In this document: piece by piece, positions 8,875 to 17,568 of the stretch
How positions within the stretch are numbered: position 1 is the first letter of the stretch
How the letters are laid out: every line of letters starts with the position of its first letter
Origin: Nocardioides terrigena
GTDB lineage: Bacteria > Actinomycetota > Actinomycetes > Propionibacteriales > Nocardioidaceae
Length of the DNA stretch: 64,000 nt
Assembly (NCBI RefSeq): GCF_003047265.1
Contig: NZ_PZYY01000005.1
Coordinates: 1-64,000 of the forward strand
Direction: 5' to 3'
Made by a program: the position numbers and the translations under genes
Notes under the pieces: model-generated
Databases searched by the model: none
What the model was told of the DNA's origin: nothing
What the model saw: only the letters and a program-made list of their open reading frames with translations

Positions 8875-10287
8875 CAGCGCGAGCGCCGCGAGCAGCGCGG
8901 CCACCGAGCAGACGGCCCAGACCGTGAGGTAGCCCGCGAGCGGGGCCTGCCCGGTCTCGGGCCCGTCGATCGACCCGGTCGAGGCCAGCGCGATCGCGAA
9001 GATCGACGACGCGATGGCCCCGCCGACGGTCTTGGTCGCGTTGGTCATCCCGGTGGCGAAGCCGGTGCGGTCCGCGGGCGCGGCGGCGGCAGCGGCGGCG
9101 GGCAGTGCGGCCACGAGGGCTCCCGACCCGATGCCGGCGACGGCCATGTTGATGAGTGCCTGCGTGGTGGTGTCGTGGAACGGGATCCACAGCGCGTAGC
9201 CCACCGCGACGAGCAGCGACGAGGCGATGAGGGCCCGGCGGGCGGTGAGCAGCCGTGAGGTGAGCGGCAGGGTGAAGGCGCCGACCGCCAGGCTGACGAC
9301 GTACACACCGATGAGCGTCGACACGAACGCCGCATCGGCGCCGAGGCCGTAGCCCGCGACCTCGGGGTCGGTGCGCGCGAAGGTGGACAGCGGGATCTGC
9401 GCGCCGAGCACGGACATGCCGAAGAGGAACGCGGTCAGCTGCACCGGCCACTGGGCGCGGGTGGCCATCAGGTCGACGTCGATCAGGGGCTCGGGGATCC
9501 GGCGCTCGGCCTTCACGAAGGGCACGAGGAGCCCCAGCCCGGTGACGATGAGCAGCCAGGGGAGGAACGAGGACGGACCCTCCAGGCGGATCACGATCAG
9601 GCCCGCCATCAGCACGGCCAGGACGCCGGTGATGAGGACGAAGCCGGTCCAGTCGATCCCGCCGGTGGCCCGCCCGGGCACGTCCTCGATGCCGAACCAG
9701 ATCACCACGAAGCAGATCGTCACCGCGATCGCGGGCAGCATCAGCAGCACGGTCATGGACGTCGACTCGACCAGCGCGCCGGAGGTCAGCGCACCGATGA
9801 TCACGGCCAGCTCGAGCGCGCCGACGAGGACCGCGGCCGACCGCCGGGTCAGCAGCGCCTGTCGTCCGGTGTGGGCCGTGCGGCGGTGGATGATCGCGAC
9901 CTCGAGCGGCAGCCACACGACGTACGCACCCTGGATCGCCCAGCCGATGAGGAACGTCGTGAAGCCCGGCGCGAAGGCCAGGACCCACGAGCCGAGCGCG
10001 GTGATCGCGGTCGAGAGGAGCAGCACGTTGCGGTGGCCCCACAGGTCGCCGAGGCGGGCGAGCAGGGGCACGCAGAGGGCCGACACGATGAGCTGCGCGG
10101 CCTCGAACCAGTTGACGTCGGCGTCCTGGATCCCGAGGTGGACGGCGATGTCGCTGAAGATCGGCGTGTAGTAGCCCTGCAGGATGCCGCTGGCGATCTC
10201 GACGGCGACCAGGAAGCCGACGATCCGGACGAGGTGCGGCGCGACCTGGCGCGTCCCGGGGGTCTCGGACGACGAGGTGGTGGTCAT
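8839..10287 (-). CDS. MFS transporter (DHA2/EmrB-like drug exporter type)
   Basis: The 482-residue polytopic protein has about 13-14 hydrophobic segments, as in the 14-helix drug:H+ antiporters. The loop LARLGDLWGHRNVLL (about residues 80-95) is the major-facilitator motif A between helices 2 and 3. A central loop with AERRIPEPLIDVDL separates the two halves and is a usual DHA2 feature. The ATG overlaps the TGA of the upstream peptidase gene (ATGA), so the two genes are co-translated. The 3' end lies in a repeat shared with 3644-3690. The substrate is unknown, and pairing with a peptidase could mean export or uptake of small peptides or acyl-amino acids. Confidence 0.9.
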   Translation of the reverse strand: MTTTSSSETPGTRQVAPHLVRIVGFLVAVEIASGILQGYYTPIFSDIAVHLGIQDADVNWFEAAQLIVSALCVPLLARLGDLWGHRNVLLLSTAITALGSWVLAFAPGFTTFLIGWAIQGAYVVWLPLEVAIIHRRTAHTGRQALLTRRSAAVLVGALELAVIIGALTSGALVESTSMTVLLMLPAIAVTICFVVIWFGIEDVPGRATGGIDWTGFVLITGVLAVLMAGLIVIRLEGPSSFLPWLLIVTGLGLLVPFVKAERRIPEPLIDVDLMATRAQWPVQLTAFLFGMSVLGAQIPLSTFARTDPEVAGYGLGADAAFVSTLIGVYVVSLAVGAFTLPLTSRLLTARRALIASSLLVAVGYALWIPFHDTTTQALINMAVAGIGSGALVAALPAAAAAAAPADRTGFATGMTNATKTVGGAIASSIFAIALASTGSIDGPETGQAPLAGYLTVWAVCSVAALLAALALVAVPKSSFTDH

Positions 10288-11642
10288 GCGGGGAGCCTCT
10301 CGATGAGCGTGCGGTACCAGCGGACCCCGTCGACGAGCGCCGAGACCCCGAGGTGCTCGTCGTAGGAGTGGATGGCCTGGCGCTGGGCCTTGGTCATCCG
10401 GAACGGTGCGAAGCGGTAGACCCGCTCGCAGATCTCGGTGAAGTGCCGCGAGTCGGTGGCGGCCATCATCACGTACGGCGTGGGCACGGCGTCGGGGAAC
10501 ACCTCACCGATGCAGGACTCGATGAGCCGGAAGGCGTCGTCCATCGGCGACACCGGGCTGGGCTCGCCCGACTCGACGACGTCGATGCGGATGCTGTCGT
10601 CCTTGATCGCCGCGCGCAGGTGGTCGACGACGCCGGCGACGGTGTCGCCCACCATCACCCGCACGTTGAGCCCCGCCTTCGCGGTCGACGCGATCACGTT
10701 GAGCGCGGGGCTGCCCGAGAGCGTGGTGGCCGCGACGGTGGTGCGGGTCATCGCCGCCGCCTCCGGGCCGGCGGCGAGCAGTGCGCGCGTGACGGCGGGG
10801 GCGATCCGGTCGGCGCGGGAGAGCAACGGGCGCAGGGGCAGCGGGACGTGCGGGGCGATCCGGCGCATCAGCTCCAGCGTCGGGGCCGGTGCCGAGGCCG
10901 GGAAGGGCGACTTCTCCACCCGCAGGATGGCGCGCGCGATGCGGGCCGTCGGGCCGTTGCGGGCCGGGGTCGACGCGTGCCCGCCCCGCCCCTCGGCGAC
11001 CAGCTCGACGCTGGTGGTGCCCTTCTCGGTGACCCCGATGACGCCGAGCGGCGGCTTGACCCCGGGGAACGCCTCGTGCGCGATCGCGCCGCCCTCGTCG
11101 ACCACGAACCACGGCCGGACCCCCGCGGCCCGCAGGTGGTCGACGGCCGCGAGCGCCGCCGTACCGCTCACCTCCTCGTCGCAGCCGAAGGACAGCCAGA
11201 CGTCCTGGGCGGGCACGTGGCCGGCCTCGAGGAGCAGCTCCACGGCCTCGCAGATCCCGACCACGCAGCCCTTGTCATCGAGGGTGCCGCGGCCCCAGAT
11301 CGCCGGCCCGGTGGGGGAGTCGGCGATCTCGGCGCCGAAGGGCGGGTGCTGCCAGGGCGCGTCCGCGTCGATCGGTACGACGTCGAGGTGGGCCATGAGC
11401 ACGACCGGCCTCGCGTCGCTGGCGCCCGGCCAGCGGAAGAGCAGCCCGTGGGTGCCGACCCGGGTCAGCTCCAGCCCGGCGTGCACCCGGGGGAACTGCG
11501 TTTCCATCTCGGCGAGCAGCCGGTCGAAGGCGTCGGTGTCGACGCGGGCCGGGTTGCGGTCGGAGACCGTCGGGATCCGGACCAGGGCCTGGAGCTTGCC
11601 GACGACGCGGTCGAGGTCGGTCGCTGACGTGGTGGCTGCCAT
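10284..11642 (-). CDS. M20 family metallopeptidase (carboxypeptidase S/PM20D1-like)
   Basis: The 452-residue cytoplasmic two-zinc hydrolase has the M20 signature in order: HLDVVP (about residue 87), GRGTLDDKG, CDEEVSG (catalytic Glu and metal Glu), VDEGG and a C-terminal His in IHSYDEHL. The dimerisation or lid domain lies in the middle (about 200-330). The length and motif spacing match the carboxypeptidase S/PM20D1 branch, which cleaves dipeptides or N-acyl amino acids. The ATG at 11642 was chosen over 11663 because MAATTSATDLDRVVGKLQ is a normal family start and the upstream part is Arg-rich. It leads a two-gene unit with the MFS transporter. A palindromic element begins 25 bases upstream. 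Confidence 0.9.
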   Translation of the reverse strand: MAATTSATDLDRVVGKLQALVRIPTVSDRNPARVDTDAFDRLLAEMETQFPRVHAGLELTRVGTHGLLFRWPGASDARPVVLMAHLDVVPIDADAPWQHPPFGAEIADSPTGPAIWGRGTLDDKGCVVGICEAVELLLEAGHVPAQDVWLSFGCDEEVSGTAALAAVDHLRAAGVRPWFVVDEGGAIAHEAFPGVKPPLGVIGVTEKGTTSVELVAEGRGGHASTPARNGPTARIARAILRVEKSPFPASAPAPTLELMRRIAPHVPLPLRPLLSRADRIAPAVTRALLAAGPEAAAMTRTTVAATTLSGSPALNVIASTAKAGLNVRVMVGDTVAGVVDHLRAAIKDDSIRIDVVESGEPSPVSPMDDAFRLIESCIGEVFPDAVPTPYVMMAATDSRHFTEICERVYRFAPFRMTKAQRQAIHSYDEHLGVSALVDGVRWYRTLIERLPA

Positions 11643-11666
11643 GGGCCGCAACCTAGTCCGCACGCC

Positions 11667-11733
11667 GGGGTAGTACCGGACGTTCAGGTGGCTTCCATCG
11701 GTGTTTCGCCACCCAAAGGTCCGGTACTACCCC
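11667..11733. repeat. 67-bp palindromic element, variant copy C
   Basis: It has exactly the same length and termini (GGGGTAGT...ACTACCCC) as the other copies, but the arms are a different sequence: GGGGTAGTACCGGAC pairs perfectly with GTCCGGTACTACCCC, and an inner GGTGGC/GCCACC pair sits near the tip. This looks like a second subfamily whose arms co-vary so that pairing is kept. It lies in the divergent gap between the peptidase gene and the small arginine-rich gene. The rest of the gap to 11856 shows only the ribosome site at about 11841-11849. Confidence 0.75.
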
Positions 11734-11856
11734 GCGTTCTCATCGAATGAGGGACCTCTCATCGAGACCTCACGGACGCTTCATCGCCGCCCTCCAGAGT
11801 CGTGGTCGTCCCCGCAAGGGGGGACGGACCCACCACCGAAGAGAGAGGAACGTGTC

Positions 11857-12012
11857 ATGGCTCGCTCGAGCATCTTCACGTCCCTGCGACCGGCCGTGCA
11901 GGCCCGTCGGATGGACGACACCAGTGACGACCGTCGTCGGCGCCGCCGCCGGAGGCGTCGTCGTCGGAACCGCAACCGCAGCCGCAGCCGTTCGCGCAGC
12001 CGCACCAACTGA
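11857..12012 (+). CDS. Small arginine-rich protein with a poly-Arg run and SR dipeptides
   Basis: This 51-codon ORF has a good ribosome site (GAGAGAGGA) seven bases before its ATG. The N-terminal half has MARSSIFTSLRPAVQARR and an acidic MDDTSDD hinge. The C-terminal half is twelve consecutive arginines followed by RNRNRSRSRSRSRTN. The arginines use four different synonymous codons, which argues against a simple triplet expansion. The segment SLRPAV recurs near the N-terminus of the following ABC exporter (also SLRPAV). I do not recognise the family. It could be a nucleic-acid-binding or membrane-active peptide, an exported peptide, or a substrate for the kinase at the end of the operon, and these are guesses. 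The alternative frame through this region has no start. Confidence 0.6.
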   Translation: MARSSIFTSLRPAVQARRMDDTSDDRRRRRRRRRRRRNRNRSRSRSRSRTN

Positions 12013-12040
12013 CGGTCCCGCAGCTCACGCACGACCTGGA

Positions 12041-12077
12041 ACGGGTGGGTGGCTCATCGCAGGAGCCACCCACCCGT
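12041..12077 (+). terminator. Strong hairpin between the small gene and the ABC exporter gene
   Basis: A perfect 15-bp stem (ACGGGTGGGTGGCTC with GAGCCACCCACCCGT) closes a 7-nt loop. There is no U-tract. Its place, 28 bases after the small gene's stop and just before the exporter's ribosome site (GAGGAAGGAG), suggests an attenuator or a transcript-stabilising 3' end that would make the small gene far more expressed than the genes behind it. Confidence 0.75.
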
Positions 12078-12107
12078 CCGGACTCTCGCCCGAGGAAGGA
12101 GTCTTCC

Positions 12108-13874
12108 ATGCGTCGCACCTGGCAGCGCCTGGTCGCCTCGCTGCGTCCGGCCGTCGACGAGGCGCCGATCGTGGCCGCCGCCGGCTCGCTGACCGTGACG
12201 GACGTCGTACGCCGCTTCTGGCCGCGGCTGCGCCCGCTGCGGGGTTGGCTGCTGCTCGGCATGCTCCTCCTGGCCGCGGCGCCCGCGATCTCCGTCGCCG
12301 AGGTGCTGCTCTTCCAGCGCCTCGTGGACGACGTGCTCGTCCCCGCCGACGTCGGGCCGCTGCTGTGGCTCGCCCTCGCGTACGTCGGTCTCAACCTGCT
12401 GAGCGGGGTCGTGTCGGGCGCCGACGACTACCTCTCCACCTGGATCTCGCAGAAGTTCCTCGTCGGCCTGCGGCGCGACTCCTTCGCGCACGTGCTCTCG
12501 CTGCCCGCCGTCACCCACGACCGCCGCCGGCTCGGCGACGTGCTGACCCGCCTGACCTCCGACGTCGCCGCCGTCGAGTCCTTCATGGTCGGCCAGCTCG
12601 CGGGAGGCGTGGGGGCGGCGCTCAAGCTGGTCTTCTTCGTCGGCGCGCTCTTCTGGCTGCAGTGGGAGCTGGCGCTGGCCTCGATGGTCGTCGTGCCCGT
12701 CTTCTGGTGGGTGTCGCGGCGCTTCGCCGACTTCACCCGCGACGTGTCGCGCGAGCGGCGCCGCCGCGGCGGCTCGCTCGGCAGCCTCACCGAGGAGAGC
12801 CTCTCCAACGCCGCGCTCGTGCAGGCCTTCGGCCGCGAGGAGCAGGCGGTCGCCGACTACCACCGGCAGAACCGCGCCATCGCCGGCGCCGAGCTCGCCG
12901 GCAGCCGGGTGCGGGCGTTCTTCCTGCCCCTCGTCGACCTCGCCGAGCTGATCGGCGTGCTCCTCGTCATCGGCCTCGGCGTGTGGTCGCTGGCCACCGA
13001 CCGCCTCACCCTGGGCGGCCTGCTGGCCTTCCTCACCCTGCTCATGCAGTGCTACGGACCCGTCCGCGAGCTCACCGACCTGGTGCCGAGCCTGTTCTCC
13101 GCGACCGCCGGGGTGGAGCGGATCGTCGAGCTCCTCGACGAGCCCGCCGCCCACGACCGGCCGGGCGCCACCGCGCTGCCGGCCGGCGCCGGGGCCGTGG
13201 CCCTGCGTGGGGTGACGTACACGTATCCCGGGGCCCGCACGCCGGCACTGGCCGGTCTCGACCTCGAGGTCGTGGCCGGGGAGCGGGTCGCGATCGTCGG
13301 GGCCAGCGGCTCCGGCAAGTCGACCGTCGCCAGGCTGCTCGCCCGGCAGCTCGACCCCGACCACGGCACCGTCGAGATCGACGGGCACGACGTCGCCGAC
13401 CACACCGCCCGGTCGGTGCGGCTCGCCGTCGCGACCGTCCTGCAGGAGCAGCTGATGCTGGACGCCAGCGTCCGCGACAACATCGCCTTCGCACGCCCCG
13501 ACGCCTCGCTGAGCGAGGTCCGGCTGGCCGCGATGCAGGCCGACGCGCACGCCTTCGTCGAGCGGCTGCCGCAGGGCTACGACACCCGGATCGGCCAGCG
13601 GGGCCGCAGCCTCTCCGGTGGTCAGCGGCAGCGCATCGCCCTGGCCCGGGCCCTGCTCCTCGACAGCCGGGTGCTGCTCCTCGACGAGCCCACGACCGGC
13701 CTCGACGCCGACTCGAGCCGACGCCTGCTGGGTGCCCTCACCCGCGGCGCCCGCGACCGGACGGTCATCGTGATGACCCACGACCCGATCGTGCTCGAGC
13801 ACGTCGACCGGGTCATCGACCTCGACGACCTCGCCGCCCAGCACGTCCACGACCTCCGGGGAGCCACCGCATGA
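12108..13874 (+). CDS. ABC transporter, fused membrane and ATPase domains (exporter)
   Basis: The 588-residue half-transporter has an N-terminal type I exporter membrane domain (about residues 50-340, six hydrophobic helices) followed by an ATPase domain. Walker A is GASGSGKST (about residue 397), the signature is LSGGQRQRIALARALL, Walker B is VLLLDEPTTGLD and the H-loop is in VIVMTHD. Such proteins act as homodimers that export lipids, drugs or peptides. There is no N-terminal C39 peptidase domain. The ATG follows GAGGAAGGAG by seven bases, so the longer upstream reading is not needed. The ATG of the kinase overlaps its stop. The small protein upstream is a candidate cargo. Confidence 0.93.
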   Translation: MRRTWQRLVASLRPAVDEAPIVAAAGSLTVTDVVRRFWPRLRPLRGWLLLGMLLLAAAPAISVAEVLLFQRLVDDVLVPADVGPLLWLALAYVGLNLLSGVVSGADDYLSTWISQKFLVGLRRDSFAHVLSLPAVTHDRRRLGDVLTRLTSDVAAVESFMVGQLAGGVGAALKLVFFVGALFWLQWELALASMVVVPVFWWVSRRFADFTRDVSRERRRRGGSLGSLTEESLSNAALVQAFGREEQAVADYHRQNRAIAGAELAGSRVRAFFLPLVDLAELIGVLLVIGLGVWSLATDRLTLGGLLAFLTLLMQCYGPVRELTDLVPSLFSATAGVERIVELLDEPAAHDRPGATALPAGAGAVALRGVTYTYPGARTPALAGLDLEVVAGERVAIVGASGSGKSTVARLLARQLDPDHGTVEIDGHDVADHTARSVRLAVATVLQEQLMLDASVRDNIAFARPDASLSEVRLAAMQADAHAFVERLPQGYDTRIGQRGRSLSGGQRQRIALARALLLDSRVLLLDEPTTGLDADSSRRLLGALTRGARDRTVIVMTHDPIVLEHVDRVIDLDDLAAQHVHDLRGATA

Positions 13875-14728
13875 GCCCGTCGCTGACCCGCCGCCGCGCC
13901 CGTCCCGACCGCACGGATGAGACCGCGGCCGGCCTGCCCGACGGGCTGCGGCCGGTCGCGCTGCTGTCCCACGGCCGTCGCCTCGACACCTGGGACGCGT
14001 GGGACGAGGAGCGCCGGACCCGGGTCGTGGTCAAGGTGGCCCGCGCCGAGCGGCATGCGGAGCCGGCCGTCCGGGAGGCGCTGCTGCGCGAGGGGGAGAT
14101 CGTCACCACGCTCGCCCACCCGCACCTGGTGCGCGGCTACGCCTGCCACGACGACCCGCCGGCCGTGGTCCTGGAGACGCTGCGGGGTGCCACCCTCGCG
14201 GCGGTCATCGAGGACGGCACCCTCGACCTGGCCGACGTCGCGGAGCTCGGCCTCCAGCTCACCTCGGTGCTCGGTCACCTGCACCACCACGACTGGCTGC
14301 ACCTCGACGTCAAGCCCGCCAACGTGGTCGTCGACCACGGTCGGGCCGTGCTCATCGATCTCAGCCTCGCGGGCCGGCCCGGGTCCGGCCGGGCGGGGGC
14401 CGGTACCCGCGGCTACCTCGCCCCCGAGCAGGCACGAGGCCGCGACCTCACGGCCGCGACCGACGTCTGGGGGCTGGGGGTCACCCTCATCGAGGCCTTC
14501 ACCGACGACGTGCCGTACGGCGACGAGGCGACGTGGGACACCGGCCGCCGGTGGCCGCTGGTCCACCGCCGGATGCCGACGGTGCCCGGCGGCCTCGACG
14601 TCGTACCGCCCGAGGTGCGCGACCTGCTGGCCGCGTGCGTCGACCTGGACCCGGCCGCGCGGCCGCGCCTGGTCGACGTACGCGCCGTGCTGGTGGGCCT
14701 GGTCGACGACCCGCCGCCGTTCGGCTGA
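13871..14728 (+). CDS. Serine/threonine protein kinase-like protein
   Basis: The 285-residue protein has a single Hanks-type kinase fold and no transmembrane or PASTA part, so it is cytoplasmic. Visible motifs are VVVKVAR (ATP-anchoring Lys), the catalytic loop HLDVKPANVV, the metal loop LIDLSLA and the activation segment end GTRGYLAPEQ, then TDVWGLGVTLIE. The metal loop is DLS in place of DFG, and the Gly-rich loop is poor (LLSHGRRLDTW). The key Asp, Lys and Asn are kept, so activity is likely but could be altered. It is coupled to the exporter gene (ATGA overlap). Possible targets are the exporter or the serine-rich tail of the small protein, which is inference. Confidence 0.85.
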   Translation: MSPSLTRRRARPDRTDETAAGLPDGLRPVALLSHGRRLDTWDAWDEERRTRVVVKVARAERHAEPAVREALLREGEIVTTLAHPHLVRGYACHDDPPAVVLETLRGATLAAVIEDGTLDLADVAELGLQLTSVLGHLHHHDWLHLDVKPANVVVDHGRAVLIDLSLAGRPGSGRAGAGTRGYLAPEQARGRDLTAATDVWGLGVTLIEAFTDDVPYGDEATWDTGRRWPLVHRRMPTVPGGLDVVPPEVRDLLAACVDLDPAARPRLVDVRAVLVGLVDDPPPFG

Positions 14729-14735
14729 GACCGCG

Positions 14736-15758
14736 TCAGTCGGCGGTGACGTCCAGCAGCACCTTGCCGACGGCGCCGTCCTCGACGGCGGCGTGCGCCG
14801 CGGCGGTCTGCTCGAGCGGGAAGTGGTGCACGGGCAGCCCGTGCTCCTCGCCGACGCCGAAGGCGCCGTCGACCAGCGCGGCCGTGATGTCCTCGGCCGC
14901 CGCCCGCAGCGCCTCGTGCCCGACCGTGTAGAGCAGCACCCACTGGAAGCGCGCGTTGGTGGAGAACGTCTCGCGCACGCTCACGGTGACCTCGTCGCCG
15001 CCGTTGTTGGCGTAGATCGCGATCGTGCCGCGGGGCCGGATGACCTGCACGTCGAGGCGCAGGTTCTGGGCGGGGGCCACCTCGACCACGATGTCGACGC
15101 CGTCGGGGGCGATCGCGCGGACCACCTCGACGACGTCCCCCTCGCGGTAGTCGACCGTGTGGTGCGCCCCCGCGGCCGTGGCCAGCGCGGCCTTGGCGGG
15201 GCTGCTCACCGTGCTGATCACCGTCGCGCCCGCCCACCGGGCGAGCTGGATGGCGGCGTTGCCGACCGCGCCGGCGCCGCCCGCGACGAGCACCGTCTGC
15301 CCGCCCAGGGCTCCGGGGACCAGCCGGTCCGGACCGTCCTCGGAGGTGGTCAGCGCGCGGTGCGCGGTGACGGCCGGGACGCCGAGCGCCGCGCCCACGT
15401 CGTACGACGCGGAGTCGGGCAGGACGGTGACGTGGCCGACGGGCAGCACGACCTGCTCCTGCGCGGTGCCGCCGGGGCGCGTGTGCTGGGCGAGCATCGT
15501 CCAGACCCGGTCACCGACCGCGAGGTCGGTGACGTCGGGGCCGACCGCGTCGATGACGCCGGCGCCGTCCTGGCCGGGCACGATCTCGGGGAAGGCGAGC
15601 TCGCCCATGCCGCCGGCGCGGAACTTCCAGTCCGTGGGGTTGACCCCGGCGCGCACGATCCGCACCCGGACCTCGCCCGGGCCGGGCTCGGCGGCCTCGC
15701 GCTCGACGAGCTCGAGGACCGAGGAGTCGCCGCTCTCGGTGTAGACGACGGCGCGCAT
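14736..15758 (-). CDS. NADPH:quinone oxidoreductase-like MDR family enzyme
   Basis: The 340-residue zinc-independent medium-chain dehydrogenase/reductase has a GroES-like N-terminal domain (VRIVRAGVNPTDWKFRAG) and a Rossmann domain with the NADP-binding VLVAGGAGAVGNAAIQLARWAGA (about residues 155-177). It lacks the zinc-ligand pattern GHE of alcohol dehydrogenases, which points to the quinone reductase/zeta-crystallin branch. Its start codon overlaps the stop of the Old Yellow Enzyme gene upstream (the stop and ATG share one base), so both are made from one message. It probably reduces quinones or enones, with a role in detoxification inferred from its neighbours. Confidence 0.9.
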   Translation of the reverse strand: MRAVVYTESGDSSVLELVEREAAEPGPGEVRVRIVRAGVNPTDWKFRAGGMGELAFPEIVPGQDGAGVIDAVGPDVTDLAVGDRVWTMLAQHTRPGGTAQEQVVLPVGHVTVLPDSASYDVGAALGVPAVTAHRALTTSEDGPDRLVPGALGGQTVLVAGGAGAVGNAAIQLARWAGATVISTVSSPAKAALATAAGAHHTVDYREGDVVEVVRAIAPDGVDIVVEVAPAQNLRLDVQVIRPRGTIAIYANNGGDEVTVSVRETFSTNARFQWVLLYTVGHEALRAAAEDITAALVDGAFGVGEEHGLPVHHFPLEQTAAAHAAVEDGAVGKVLLDVTAD

Positions 15759-16831
15759 CAGCGTGCGCCCAGCGTCGGGTAGTCGGTGTAGCCCTCCGCG
15801 CCGCCGCCGTAGAACGTCGCCTGGTCGGGCTCGTTGAGCTCCGCCCCGGTGCGCCAGCGCTCCGCGAGGTCGGGGTTGGCCAGGAACTCGCGGCCGACGG
15901 CGACCAGGTCGCCGAGGTCCTCGTCGATGATCGACTCGACGTCCTCGATGTCGGTCACCGACCCGAAGCCCGAGTTGAGCATCACCGGACCGCCGAAGCG
16001 CGCGCGCAGGTCGGCGACGATCTCGCTGCGCGGGTCGGCGAGGATGCTGAGGTAGGCCAGGTCGAGGTCCTTGATCCCGTCGATCAGCGTCTCGTACGTC
16101 GCCCGGGTGAAGGACTGGTCCTCCTCGAGCACGCCCTGGATGTTGTGGGCGGGGGAGATGCGGATGCCGACGCGGTCGCCACCGATCTCCTCGGCGACCG
16201 CCCGGGTCACCTCGATCGCGAAGCGCGCGTGCGCCTCGGGGGAGCCGCCGTACCCGTCGGTGCGGGTGTTGGAGGACTGCCCCAGGAACTGGTGGATCAG
16301 GTAGCCGTTGGCGGCGTGCACCTCGACGCCGTCGAGCCCGGCGTCGACCGCGTTGCGGGCGGCGGTGACGAACTCCTGGACGACCCCGGCGATCTCGTCG
16401 GTCTCCAGCGCGCGGGGGGTCGGCATGTCGACCTGCCCCTCGGCGGTGACCATCTTCCCGTCGGCGGGCAGGGCGCTCGGCGCGACTGACTCGAGGCCGC
16501 CCTTGTTGTCCGGGTGGGCGACGCGACCGACGTGCATCAGCTGGGCGACGAGGTGACCGCCGCCGGCGTGCACGGCCTCGGCGACCTTGCTCCAGCCGGC
16601 GAGCTGCTCGGGGGAGTGGAAGCCGGGGGTGTCGAGGTAGCCCTGGCCGACCGCGCTGGGCTGCGAGCCCTCGGTGATGATCAGCCCGGCACCGGCGCGC
16701 TGGCCGTAGTACTCGGCGTTGAGCTCACCGGGGACGGTGCCCTTCGCGCGGTTGCGCGTCAGGGGCGCCATCACGAAGCGCTGGGGCAGCTTCCAGCTGC
16801 CGACCATGATCGGTTCGAATGCCTGGGACAC
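15758..16831 (-). CDS. Alkene reductase, Old Yellow Enzyme family (NADH:flavin oxidoreductase)
   Basis: The 357-residue FMN enzyme of the Old Yellow Enzyme family reduces activated C=C bonds, nitro-esters or quinones with NAD(P)H. Family marks seen are VMAPLTRNRA near the N-terminus, the substrate-binding His pair in GVEVHAANGYLIHQFL (HAAN in place of the common HxxN/HGAH forms), NTRTDGYGGSPEAHARF, and VGIRISP. The start is GTG at 16831, with GAGAGG eight to nine bases upstream. It leads a two-gene unit with the quinone reductase gene downstream. Only about 115 bases separate it from the nitroreductase gene on the same strand, so all three may respond to the same stress. Confidence 0.92.
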   Translation of the reverse strand: MSQAFEPIMVGSWKLPQRFVMAPLTRNRAKGTVPGELNAEYYGQRAGAGLIITEGSQPSAVGQGYLDTPGFHSPEQLAGWSKVAEAVHAGGGHLVAQLMHVGRVAHPDNKGGLESVAPSALPADGKMVTAEGQVDMPTPRALETDEIAGVVQEFVTAARNAVDAGLDGVEVHAANGYLIHQFLGQSSNTRTDGYGGSPEAHARFAIEVTRAVAEEIGGDRVGIRISPAHNIQGVLEEDQSFTRATYETLIDGIKDLDLAYLSILADPRSEIVADLRARFGGPVMLNSGFGSVTDIEDVESIIDEDLGDLVAVGREFLANPDLAERWRTGAELNEPDQATFYGGGAEGYTDYPTLGAR

Positions 16832-16946
16832 GTGGGGACCTCTCGTCGTGGACTCGTTGACCGTTCACTGGGTCCAAGGGGTCGGAGTGCCGCCTGATTC
16901 CCGCGTGTGACGCGGGCCTCCTCCCTGCGGGTGACGCCGGTGGTCG

Positions 16947-17543
16947 TCACCACCGGCCGCGGTGCACCACGTCCGTACGCCGCTCGCGCCGGGCCGCGGA
17001 GCCGCGCGAGCCGGTCGTCTCCGTGCGGTGGCCGACGGTGATCGCGCCGATCGGCGTGTGGTCGTCGGGGATCCCGAACGCCTCGCGGAAGCCCGCCACG
17101 TGCTCCCCGGGGATGCCGAAGAAGCAGGCGCCGAGGCCCTCGTCGACCGCGGTCTGGAGGATCAGCAGGGCCGCCATCCCGGTGTCGACGTGCCAGTAGG
17201 GGACCGGCCAGCGGGCCTCGTCGCGATCCGTCCAGCCCTTGTCGGGCTCGGCGTAGCGGTCGAGGTAGGCATCCTTGTGGGCGAGCGGGACGATGACGAC
17301 CGGGGCGGTGCGCATGCCGTCGAGCCATCTGTTGCTGGTCTCGGGGTCTGCGCCGGTGGCCGCCCAGAAGCGGGCGACGTCCTCGGGGGTGTCGAGCACG
17401 AGGAAGGCGTAGCCCTGGCTGAAGCCGGCGCTGGGCCCGCGGGTGGCGTTGGCGAGCAGCCGGTCGAGGGTCTCCGGCGCCACCGGGCGGTCGGCGTACC
17501 GCCGGACCATGCGGCGTCGGCGTACGACGTCTTGGAACTCCAT
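16947..17543 (-). CDS. Nitroreductase family protein (FMN)
   Basis: The 198-residue protein starts [21 protein letters not shown], the classic nitroreductase start with the RxxxRxY FMN-binding pattern, and contains [10 protein letters not shown] and the late [11 protein letters not shown] (FMN-phosphate region). The ATG at 17543 was chosen because this start matches the family and further upstream is Arg/Ser-rich antisense of the next gene. It works as a homodimer reducing nitro groups, quinones or deiodinating substrates. It is divergent from the PLP enzyme with a gap of only 25 bases. The C-terminal tail of about 25 residues is Arg-rich and not conserved in appearance. Confidence 0.9.
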   Translation of the reverse strand: MEFQDVVRRRRMVRRYADRPVAPETLDRLLANATRGPSAGFSQGYAFLVLDTPEDVARFWAATGADPETSNRWLDGMRTAPVVIVPLAHKDAYLDRYAEPDKGWTDRDEARWPVPYWHVDTGMAALLILQTAVDEGLGACFFGIPGEHVAGFREAFGIPDDHTPIGAITVGHRTETTGSRGSAARRERRTDVVHRGRW

Positions 17544-17568
17544 GCGCCGACTGTGGCACGCTCCGTCC

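Noticed and set aside
11747..14728. 993-codon frame covering the small gene, exporter and kinase region
   Set aside because: It reads the exporter region in the wrong frame with Arg/Ala/Pro-rich nonsense, and only its end coincides with the kinase. The three separate genes have ribosome sites, motifs and overlaps.
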